A stretch of DNA of 64,000 nucleotides from Dugong dugon (lineage: Eukaryota > Chordata > Mammalia > Sirenia > Dugongidae), in assembly GCA_030035585.1 (NCBI GenBank), contig CM057473.1, positions 11,086,501 through 11,150,500 of the forward strand, in the 5' to 3' direction. The translations under genes were made by a program, and so were the position numbers. Positions 55,538-64,000 of this stretch are shown here, piece after piece. Below the pieces are notes generated by a model. That model saw only the letters and a list, made by a program, of their open reading frames with translations, was not told the DNA's origin and made no database searches. The first letter of the stretch is position 1, and every line of letters begins with the position of its first letter.

Positions 55538-57050
55538 TGAGTTATAGTAACTGTGTCTAAATCTGGACTTTTCCTGCCTTGGCTTGGTTTTGAAGATTTG
55601 GGCTTAGTCTATGTGTGTGTATGTGTATATATTTTTTTCTATTAAATTTGTCAAGATCTCAAGATGTCAGACATGACTCCAGAAGGTACCCTTTGGCTTA
55701 ACTATGCAATGAAGAAAATCTCTCAAAATCGTAATAGTTTGGCTTGGGACGTTGATTCCTTAATTATATTAAGGAGTGTGTATCAAGTGATGGGTTAGGG
55801 TATTGTCCTCAGCTACAGATCATTAATGGAACCATACGGGAAAGCTATCCTTCATCTCACAAAGACCTGCTCTTCCCCTCACTGTAATTATTTACCCGGA
55901 AATATATGTTCTGAATATCTCTGGCACATGTGTACATTTATGACACATAGCTGGATTTTTTGAGGCCTTCAAAGGGTAAAAGGGAGAAATGATTAAAGCT
56001 TCTCTGGGGAAATATGACAAACCCTTTGAGTCACAAAATTATCCCCAAAGAGAGCACATTCTAAGGGACTTTTTGTCTGCATGCTGAATACAATTTTTTT
56101 TTTTCATGCAGACGACATACACTTTTACTTAGAATTTAGCAACTCATGTAAACCACTGAACGTTAGGAAGTATTCCTGCCCGGTTTCTTAGAACTTTCAC
56201 TGTTCCTTTTTCTTCTGAAGGCTTTTGTTATGAACATATGTGTCAAAAATGATTTATGTGGTTCAGGACGAGTTGTGGTCCATGTTGTTATTCAGAAGCT
56301 TACTGTGCTGATTCAGGATGGCACTGAAATGAAGTTATGAGTTGACATGGTCAAGCTGTACGAAAACTCTCGTTATGGTTTTGGATTGTTTTGGTTAAAC
56401 TGTCTCACCAAGTTCTATACTTACTTCCGTTCAAATGGTTTTAAATTTTGTTGTACGTTGCATGAGGTTATAGGCCTAGATGCATTTTTGATTCTGAGTC
56501 TAAAATTGTAAATAAGAAGGAAACATTTTTGTGCCCTCAGAACAATGGATAAAAATTTAGCAATCCTAATTATATTTCAGATGACTGGTGTAATTTTCAT
56601 ATCTTAAGAAATTTTTTTTTCCAGTCAGCATCCTTTTAAGTTGCATTTTCTAAATATGTACATTTCCAAGCCCTAATAGCATGCATTTCAAGAGGTATTG
56701 AAAATTAAATTTTTTTCTGTTAGGTCCAAAACCTGCTGAAGTAAGAGTCTACACATAGTGGAAGAATTTGTGAACATTATTTAGCCTTTTCCTTTTAACC
56801 TTACAGTGAGAAGTTCTGGAAGACTTTTAAAGAGTGTGTCAGAGAAACCCTGTGTTATCTTGCAGAGGACTTAGGAATACTATCAGTAAATATGAACAAA
56901 TACATTTATATATTCAAGGAAGTAAAGATTATCTGAGGGAAAATATGATATTTGTAAAGAGGGGAACTGTGTTGGGTTGGTTGAATGTCAATGTAAATAT
57001 AAGACATGATATGAAAAACTATATTTATACACCTCTATCATGGTTATCTG
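55538..57050. other. Repeat-poor unique stretch
   Basis: About 1.5 kb without a SINE or LTR I can recognise. Apart from a T-run (56092-56105) it is ordinary AT-rich sequence. It is a candidate for conserved non-coding DNA. No exon is recognised. Confidence 0.4.
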
Positions 57051-57313
57051 GGAGCACTGGTGGTCCAATGGTAGAATTGCCGCCTTCCGTGCGGAGGACC
57101 CAGATTCCGGCTAATGCACCTCATGTGCAGCCACCACCTGTCTGTCCGTGGATGCTTGTGTGTCGCTGTAATGCCGAACTTCCGGACTAAGATGGATCCC
57201 AACTGTCGGAACCAGCCATGCGGGTAGCACAGAACTGGGCAGAGCTTAGTTCCGCCACGCGTGGGGTCACCTTGAGTTGGCAGACTCAGTGGCAGCTAAC
57301 ACCACCACCACAA
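57051..57313 (+). mobile_element. AfroSINE class C
   Basis: Sense copy with a tRNA-Gly-like head ('tggtccaatggtagaattgc'). It has a shortened middle and the tail 'cagtggcagctaacaccacc'. 'gttatct' flanks both sides. Confidence 0.92.
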
Positions 57314-57421
57314 TAGTTATCTAACACTGCGCTCTTGCTGCAGGGTGGATTGTGATTGTTACTCAAAAGGAAAAGACTGCTTTCAACGGAGAACAAGGGG
57401 GAAGCAACTCTTTATTTCCTA

Positions 57422-57480
57422 CCTCTTTCCCTCCCTCCCTTCTTTTCTCGCTTCCTCTTTTTCTTCCTCCTTCTCTCCTT
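57422..57480. repeat. Polypyrimidine tract
   Basis: Almost pure C/T for ~59 bases ('ccctccctcccttcttttc...'). It makes spurious open frames on both strands. Confidence 0.85.
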
Positions 57481-57605
57481 GGAACACTTACTGTGGGCTC
57501 CCAGTGGAGGGAATGTTGGGGGTTCAATAATTAGTGAAGCGGGGAGATTTTCTGCTCCCATGGAGCTTGGAGCCTCCCGGGAGACTGTCATATACAGACA
57601 CAGAA
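57481..57605. repeat. Possible L2 fragment
   Basis: 'gctcccatggagcttggag' and 'acacttactgtgggctcccag' resemble L2 3' wording. Confidence 0.5.
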
Positions 57606-57700
57606 GTGGAGGGATGGTGGCGGAGGTCCCTGGATTCTCCACCTTTGTTGAGTCGCTAATCACACATGGCAGACTTCCTCTCTTGGCTGTCTCTCTTAAG

Positions 57701-57908
57701 AAGCCCTCGTGGCGAAGCGCCTAAAGCGCTGGGCTGCTAACCAAAAGGTCGGTGATTTGAACCCATTGGCTGCTCCTCGGGGGAAAGATACGGCAGCCTG
57801 GTTCTGTAAACATTTACAGCCTTGGAAACCCTGTGGGGCAGTTCTACTCCATCCTGTAGGGTCGCTCTGAGTCGAAACTGACTCGAGGGCTGTGCGTTTG
57901 GGCTGTTT
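57701..57908 (+). mobile_element. AfroSINE class A, long form
   Basis: Sense copy, 'gaagccctcgtggcgaagcg' to 'gaaactgactcgagggctg'. It retains many CpGs and looks comparatively young. Confidence 0.95.
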
Positions 57909-57931
57909 CTTTACATGTCTCTTGGCTATTG

Positions 57932-57986
57932 GAGCTTCCCTTTTGCTTAGCAGCCAAGCTCTTAATCACTGCGCCACCAGGGCTCC
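57932..57986 (-). mobile_element. AfroSINE class A, head only, antisense
   Basis: 'gcttagcagccaagctctta' through 'gcgccaccagggctcc'. The body and tail are missing. It faces the previous copy in opposite orientation, 24 bases away. Confidence 0.85.
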
Positions 57987-58044
57987 ACGGTGGAGATAGG
58001 CAAGGACAAGCCACCCTGAGGGAATGTCATTAGCTGTTTCTTTA

Positions 58045-58120
58045 TGCTGGAAATCTTTATTGAGCTTCTACTGTGTATCAGGCAATGTGCTTGGTTTACT
58101 GGGAGCGTTGTGTGACTGGA
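58045..58120. repeat. L2/MIR-type fragment
   Basis: 'ttattgagcttctactgtgt' and 'atcaggcaatgtgcttgg'. Confidence 0.65.
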
Positions 58121-58329
58121 GTCTGGGAAGTATAGGAGTAGTACAAAGTGAGGTAGTCAGGTGCAAAAAGGTAGTTGGGGCTTGGTGATATTTTACTGGC
58201 TTTAGTTTTTAGGCAATTTTATATAAGTTTTGGTCAATGTTTTTGGATTTTATTGAAAATAAGAAAAATTGTAAAAGCAGGAGTTGAGAGTTGAGTAGTC
58301 TCTAGAGCTTGCTTGCTTGCTTTCCTACC

Positions 58330-59700
58330 GTGCATTTTTATAGCCTTTGTTGCCTCTGTGTTCTAATCTCCAAAAGGAACTCAACACTATCCCCATATGC
58401 CACTCCCCACCCATCCCAAGACCTAATACCAGTTACTGTAGCATGATAGTAAGTCATGAAGCTGAACTGAATTAGTCCTTCAACTTTGTTTTTCTTCTTC
58501 AAGGTTGTCTTGGCTATGTTAGGTCCTTTGAAAGTCCATATAAATTTTAGAATCATCTGTCCATTTCTGGGGTAAAACCTACTGGGGTTTTTGACTGGGA
58601 TCACACTGAATTTACAAGTCCATTTGTAGATAATTGACATATTAATAATTTTTAGTCTTCCAATCCATACATATGAGGTATCCTCTCCATTTATTTAATT
58701 CTTAAAAAAAAAATCTCAGCAACGTTTTATAATTTTCTAACTTTTGTTAGATTGATTCCTAGGAATTTTATGTTTTTTGATGCTATGGTAAATTACAAAA
58801 ATTATATTTTCCAATTATTGTTGCCAGTGGATAGAAACATAATTGCTTTTTGTATATTGTTCTTACATCCAGAAATTGTGCTAAGTTCACTTAATATGTC
58901 TAACAGTTTGTAATACTGTATAGATTATTTTGAATATTCAATGCACACAGCCCTCATCTGCAAATAATGAGTTTTACTTCTTTCATTCCAACTTTTATGC
59001 CTTTTTTCCCTCTTGCTTTATTGCACTTATTAGAATTTCAGTACAATGTTGAATGGAAGTAGGAATAGTGGATATCATAATCATGTTTTCTACCATATCA
59101 TACCTCATTCAGAAAGCATTCAATGTCTTACTACTAAAATAATGGTAGCTGTAGGTTACTTGTAGGGGCAGCTGTATTGTATTTATCACATTAAGGAAAT
59201 TTCATTTATCTGCTTAAGAAGTTTTTCTTTTATTCCTACTTTGCTGTGAGTTTTTGTCATGACCAAGTGCTGTATTTTATCAGATACGTTTTCTGCATCT
59301 TTTGGTATAATAATTTTTTATCTTTACTCTGTTAATGTGGTAAATTAAATACATCGATCGGTGTTTGAATGTTAATACAGCCTTGTATTCTTGGGATAAT
59401 TCCCACTTTCTTTGCCAGATTATCCTTTTAATATTTGATTTTATTTTCTAATGTTTTGTTTCAGATTTTTGTGTCTATGTTCATGAGAGACACTGATCTA
59501 TGCTCCTCTTTTCTTAAATGTCTCAGTATTATGCTAGTTGCATGAAATGAGTTTGTGGTAAATGCTCTCTCTTTCCCTCATCTCTGAAGGAGGTTGTGTA
59601 TTTGGTATCATTTCTTCCTTAAAGGTTTATAAGGATTCATCTGGGCCTGGAGTTTTCTTGGTGGGAAGGTTTTGAATTATTTACTGAGTCTATTTGATCT
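58330..59700 (-). mobile_element. Old L1 ORF2 segment, antisense
   Basis: 'aagtccatataaattttaga', 'gattgattcctaggaatttt', 'tcacattaaggaaatttcat', 'tgttaatacagccttgtatt' and 'ggattcatctgggcctggag' follow antisense L1 ORF2 (reverse transcriptase part). Many stops. Both ends decayed. Confidence 0.88.
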
Positions 59701-59924
59701 CAGCATAATCAACTTCGTTTTAAAACACCCTTTCCTTTATGGTCACAGAGCAAATATTTGCATTTTCAGAGCTTCCTTACACCGTTTACATATTCAAACC
59801 CTCACATTTATATTTGAATACAACTTTTGCCAGGTGTCTGAGCAACCCACAAAGAGCCAAAATAAGCCTGCTGGGGAAGAGGAGTATTTTCTGGGAATGT
59901 CTGAGATTAATTACTTAATTAAAC

Positions 59925-60066
59925 CAATATTTATTGTATGCCTATAATGTATCACATACTGCAGTAGGCAGTGGTGCTGCCTGATACTCAAAACAGAGTA
60001 AAGTTTATCCATACATATCTAAGCAGCAAATAAATCATGGCACAATGCAACACAGACAGACAGACA

Positions 60067-60104
<38 letters not shown>

Positions 60105-60330
60105 AAGTCTGTTAACCCCAGAGCTGGGGAAGCCATCTGAGAAGAGTTAGTATTTGAGTTGGACCTTGAAGGACAAATAGGATTTCATCAGCAAGAGAAG
60201 AGGGGAAGGACTAGGCAGATGGTATGTTGTACTCAAAGGCATGGTGATGGGAAAAGTAAGATGCTAAAAAGAAGAGATGAGCTCAGTGTTGGAGGAGAGT
60301 AGGGTATTTGAGGGCAGTTGTTAGAGTTGT
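59925..60330. repeat. L2 3' segment around a microsatellite
   Basis: 'tatttattgtatgcctataa' and 'gagttggaccttgaaggaca' with 'gtactcaaaggcatggtgat' are in L2 order. A (CA)n tract sits between the two halves. Confidence 0.65.
60055..60101. repeat. (CAGA)n(CA)n microsatellite
   Basis: Three to four 'caga' units run into about 16 CA units. Confidence 0.96.
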
Positions 60331-60976
60331 TACTCCAAAAAAAATCAAGACCTTCAGGAAGAACCTTTCTTTGCCAGATGATATGTTGAATTTTATCCAT
60401 TAGGAACTGTAGGCAGTAACGGATTTTAACCAACAGACTGGCATTATTAGATCTGTAATTTATAAAACTTCCTCTGTCAGGGAGGTAGAGGATGTACTGC
60501 AGTGGGGAGAGACCAGAGGAAGATAAAAACAGATGGCATATAACTAAACACAACAAAAGTACTTTAAACAAATACCAAGGAGTAGTTGTTTCATCAAAGT
60601 AGTATGAGAACTGCAAATTCAGTACTGAAGTCACAGCTGAATACATGAACATATCTGCTTGTTTATCTGACTTCAGTTGCATTGATTCCTTTTCCCAATG
60701 AACTTGGAAAGACCTGATTGTTGGGATTATATTAGTCGGAGCTCAGTCAGGGAAACAGAGTCATGATGTGCATTATGGGATAAAGGATCTAGTACAGGAA
60801 ATAGAGCTTATCCAGTGTGGGAGGAGCTGGGAAGTAAAAGTCCAAAAAGGAGAAGTATAGTATGAGAGACACAGTCACTAACCAGCCTGCTTGAAATTCT
60901 AATGCCCGTGGACAAGAAAGAACCTCAGGAGAGTGCCGAAAGCCAAGGATAGCCACCCACCCTGGCATCTTGAAGG
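60331..60976. other. Unique sequence and possible old LTR-like DNA
   Basis: The right part (60730-60976) with 'ggagctcagtcagggaaaca' resembles a low-copy old LTR. It continues after the MaLR LTR at 61505. Not identified. Confidence 0.3.
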
Positions 60977-60981
60977 GGGAA

Positions 60982-61499
60982 TGTTATGGGTTGAATTGTG
61001 CCCCCAAAATGTGTATCAATTTGGCTAGGCTATGATTCCCAGTATTATGTGGTCGTCCACCAGCTTGTCATCTGATGTGATTTTCCTGTGTGTTGTAAAT
61101 CCTAACTTCTATGATGTCAATGAGGCAGAATTAGAGGCTGTTATATTAATAAGGCACGACTCAATCTATAAGATTAGGTTGTGTCTTAAATCAGTATCTT
61201 TTGAGCTATAAAAAAGAAAAGTGAGCAGAGAGACAGGGGAACCTCACACCACCAAGAAAGCAGTGTCGGGAGAAGACCAGGTCCTTTGGACCAGGGTTCC
61301 TATGCAGAGAAGCTCCTAGACCAGGGGAAGATTGATGATAAGGGACCTTCTTCCAGAGCTGACAGAGAGAGAGTCTTCCCCTGAAGCTGACACCTTGAAT
61401 TTGGACTCCTAGTCTACTACACTGTGAGAGAATAAACTTCTGTTTTTGAAGCCATCCACTTGCGGTATTCTGTTATAGCAGCACTAGATGACTAAGACA
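60982..61499 (+). mobile_element. Afrotherian MaLR solo LTR
   Basis: Starts 'tgttatgggttgaattgtgc' and ends 'gcactagatgactaagaca'. Perfect 5-base duplication GGGAA (60977-60981 and 61500-61504). 'gagagaataaacttctg' near the end is a likely poly-A signal. Full length, no internal region. Confidence 0.95.
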
Positions 61500-61504
61500 G
61501 GGAA

Positions 61505-62101
61505 CTTGTGGAGAAGTCTGTGGGAAGTTACTCCCTCTGTGTAGCTATCAGATCCATGGGTTCTCAACCAAACATTGGGTGGTAGCCCTGGGGCCGCTAT
61601 CGGCTAGCAGGGATAGCACTTGGTGAGGCGGTATGGCTGTGGATTGGATAAAAGCAAGGTCAAGTTGGGATCTGCAGGACACCTTTGCATCTCTTTGCTA
61701 CCATATCTGACCACCAAAGGACCTTCAAAGACCAATGGTCACTGTTTTCATTTCTGCTCCCAAATCTCACATAATCTCCTCCTTTTGCCAACTCAAATCT
61801 GGAACGAGACCAGAAAGATGATTCCGGGAACTGTAGTCCCTACCTTAACCGAGTCAATTATAAAGTAAGTATTATATACAACGCTTGTTATGTAGGATAT
61901 AACGAGATATAAGACATAAGATGTAAGGGGTAATAATATAGCAAGTAGCATTGAACCCACCACACAAAGTTTTCAATTTTGATTTTGACGTATTTTTCAA
62001 TCTTCCTCCCTCCCCTAATAATACTATTCCAGAATTTTAACCATTATTCTTAAAGTGTCTTATACAAAGCAACAGGAAACATATTGCAAGATCAGTAATT
62101 T
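61505..62101. other. Unique or old repeat DNA
   Basis: 'gggaactgtagtccctacc' (near 61828) has the look of an old LTR end. The sense open frame 61620-61868 has no domain. Confidence 0.3.
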
Positions 62102-62305
62102 TATTGTTGTTGTTATTAGTAAGCGCCAGTGAGTTGATTTTGACTCATAGCAACCCATGTGACAGAGTAGAATTGACTTGTAGGGATTTCTATGCTGAAA
62201 TCTTTATGGGAACAGATTGCCAGGTCTTTCTCCCATGGAACCACTGCATGGATTCAAACTGCTGATCTTTCAGTTAGCAGTCGAGTGCTTAACAATTGCA
62301 CAAAA
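62102..62305 (-). mobile_element. AfroSINE class A, long form, decayed
   Basis: Antisense copy from 'ttgttgttgttattagtaag' to 'gagtgcttaacaattgcac'. It is followed by a tandem 'aatattaacttg' pair (19 bases apart). Confidence 0.85.
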
Positions 62306-62730
62306 ATATTAACTTGTGTCAGAAATATTAACTTGAGGAGGGTGTCCAGGTGTGATGGATACTGCTCATTGCCTAAAACACATCTGTTTGGGGTGGCAAT
62401 ATACCCAGCTTATCTAGGAGCTTGTGTGACCATGAGATCTGGTTGTAGGCCAACGAGATGTCAGGCAAAGTCACTGGATAGGGCTTCCAGGTGAGCTCCT
62501 ACAAAGGCAAGTAGAACCAGGCTCTGTCTTTCCATTTCTTTTCTTTTGCCTGGAACCCAGATAAAGAGTGGAGTTTTCTTCCTGTGACCATGAGGAGACA
62601 AGAATGTGTTAAGAATCACTAAGCATAAAGATGGAATAAACTTAAGTTTCTGATGGCACGGTGGGACTTTTCTATCAGCTCTGCACTAACTCCTGACTTC
62701 ACATTAGAAAAATAAAACGCCTAAGTGTTT
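62306..62730. other. Unique sequence
   Basis: No feature recognised beyond an 'aataaa' near 62634 without a transcript context. Confidence 0.3.
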
Positions 62731-62940
62731 GTCCCCAGGTGGCACAAACTGTTAAGCACTCGACTATTAACCAAAAGCTTGGTGAGATGAACTCCCCCAG
62801 AGATGCGTTGGAAGAAAGGTCTGGCGATCTGCTTCTGAAAGGTCACAGCCTTGAAAACCGTATAGAGCAGTTCTGCTCTGCAACACATGGGATCCCCATG
62901 AGTCTGAATTGACTTGACAGCAGTGGGTTTGTTTGTTTGT
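62731..62940 (+). mobile_element. AfroSINE class B
   Basis: Complete sense copy, 'gtccccaggtggcacaaact' to 'cagcagtgggtttgtttg'. Confidence 0.94.
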
Positions 62941-63283
62941 TTTCATCTGATTTAATGTGTTTGAGTTGCTGTCTTTTGAGATTCTTACTAGCAGGTGGCT
63001 GCAATTTCTAACTGATGAATGGGTTGGTGGGTGTATGTACACGTCTGTCTCCTGCGTTGCACATGCAGACAAGCTGTGCCTCAAACTTCCAAGCATGACT
63101 GCTAGGAATGAGACCACATACACCCACCAGCATCGACAATTCTACGGGTGCTACATTCATTTGTGATTGAGTCGGGCACGTGAGACACTGACTTACGCAA
63201 TGTGGGCAAAGTGAAAGCCATTATTATTATTTATAGAAAGCAAACAATAAACAATAACAATAGATTCCCCAAAGGAAAATGCT
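62941..63283. other. Unique sequence
   Basis: No feature recognised. Confidence 0.3.
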
Positions 63284-63436
63284 TAAAACTCATTGCCGTC
63301 GAGTCAATTCTGACTCACAGTGACACAGGACAGACTAGAACTGCCTGCATAGAGTTTTCAAGGAGTTGCTGGTGGATTCGAACTGCCAATCTTTTGGTTA
63401 GCAGCTGAGCTCTTAACCACTGTACCACCAGGGCTC
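63284..63436 (-). mobile_element. AfroSINE class A, short form
   Basis: Complete antisense copy ending 'ctgtaccaccagggctcc'. Confidence 0.95.
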
Positions 63437-63673
63437 CCCAAATTACCCATGTCTATTCTTATGTCGATGGGTAGGTGAGCTGTGGTTCAGGTCAGATGCT
63501 GTGTTCACATCACGGGTGCCTCAGGTTACCACCACACTGCTTGGGGGTGGGGGGGTCCTGCATGGCTCCTGAGGCTTCTGCTGCTGCTGGGCCTTGCTGG
63601 CCTCTGCTGGCGGCTCCTGACATGCTACCTGAGTCCACGCTTCCTGGAGGGGGGCATGCAGCCCCTGCAGGTG

Positions 63674-63980
63674 GCACACTCTGGCTTCTCTTGCCCTGCA
63701 CAAGCGCGTGTTACAGCTCTTTTGGCTCTGCTTGGCAAGCAAGTCTCCTGCCCAGAGCATCTGGCTCCGCCCTGCTGTAGGAAGACCCCTGCACAAGATC
63801 TTTTGAGGTGTTCCCTGCACGGGGCACACTCAGGCCTCTGCCCTGCACAGCAAGGGTTACAGCTCTTTCAGCTCCACAGGCAAGCCTCCTGCCCAGAGGT
63901 GCTAAGCATTAGCTCCTTGGGCTGGCAAGTCGACTGCAGCCGCCTTGGCTCTGTGGGCCTGCAAGCTCACCACCCTTGTC
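63674..63980. repeat. Diverged ~150-bp tandem unit, running to the window edge
   Basis: 'gcacactctggc' at 63674 and 'gcacactcaggc' at 63824 start two aligned copies. They share 'ccctgcaca', 'gttacagctcttt', 'ggcaagc' and 'ctcctgcccagag' in the same order. GC-rich, with open frames on both strands that reflect composition only. The array may extend beyond the window. Confidence 0.65.
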
Positions 63981-64000
63981 TCTCGGCTGTCTCGTGCCAT

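Noticed and set aside
57345..57724. Coding frames over the polypyrimidine tract
   Set aside because: All three overlapping frames come from C/T-rich low complexity and run into a SINE.
62306..62335. Target-site duplication 'aatattaacttg'
   Set aside because: The two copies are adjacent on the same side of the SINE, so they do not flank it. Simple local duplication.
63475..63829. Cys/Ala-rich proteins at the window end
   Set aside because: Open on both strands because of composition. The segment contains tandem repeat units and no domain.

Overview
The window is mammalian nuclear DNA, almost certainly from an afrotherian and most likely from an elephant or a close paenungulate. The evidence is the repeat content. 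About 48 tRNA-derived SINE copies of the AfroSINE type occur at an average spacing near 1.3 kb. They sit beside several copies of an RTE/BovB-clade LINE that has the same 3' tail, and beside antisense L1 3' ends of the kind I associate with the elephant genome. Older shared mammalian repeats (MIR, L2, MLT1-type MaLR LTRs, Tigger, old L1) fill the background. Family names are from memory. I could not run a repeat search.

I find no confident protein-coding exon. Nearly all long open frames are explained by repeats or by low complexity. The only clear gene signal is a CpG island at about 11.98-12.75 kb. On its minus strand it has an ordered core promoter: CCAAT, then AP-1, then TATA, then a GC-rich putative first exon, then a good splice donor. 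A gene read leftward from here, with a non-coding first exon, is the best hypothesis. The gene is not identified.

Layout. 0-11.6 kb: unique sequence with scattered SINEs and MIR/L2. 11.9-12.75 kb: CpG-island promoter. 13.0-13.8 kb: SINE cluster with a local duplication and a SINE hairpin. 14.66-15.93 kb: a very homogeneous 63-bp minisatellite of 20 copies. 16.15-23.6 kb: MaLR LTRs (two of them split by SINEs), a short terminal-inverted-repeat element and more SINEs. 24.5-26.7 kb: 5' region of an old L1. 27.4-30.4 kb: a nearly full-length but broken RTE LINE. 30.7-35.1 kb: MaLR LTRs, a small retrocopy and an antisense L1 end. 35.1-42.4 kb: repeat-poor. 43.1-43.7 kb: an internally deleted RTE with intact target-site duplications. 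47.4-50.4 kb: a second RTE, split by an L1 insertion. 50.5-54.3 kb: a deeply nested stack (MIR split by an LTR, a Tigger and an RTE, the latter two each split by a SINE, then an L1 with an apparent 3' transduction). 55.5-57.0 kb: repeat-poor. 58.3-59.7 kb: antisense L1 ORF2. 61.0-61.5 kb: a MaLR LTR with perfect flanks. The window ends in GC-rich sequence with a diverged ~150-bp tandem unit.

SINE working names used below. Class A has a tRNA-Asn-like head, in a short form (~165 bp) and a long form (~205 bp). Class B has a related head beginning like 'gtccctgggtgg' and a 'cayatggggtcgcc' 3' part. Class C has a tRNA-Gly-like head and is ~260-345 bp. All end in a tail related to the RTE 3' end, which agrees with mobilisation by RTE proteins. 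This dependence is inferred from the shared tail.
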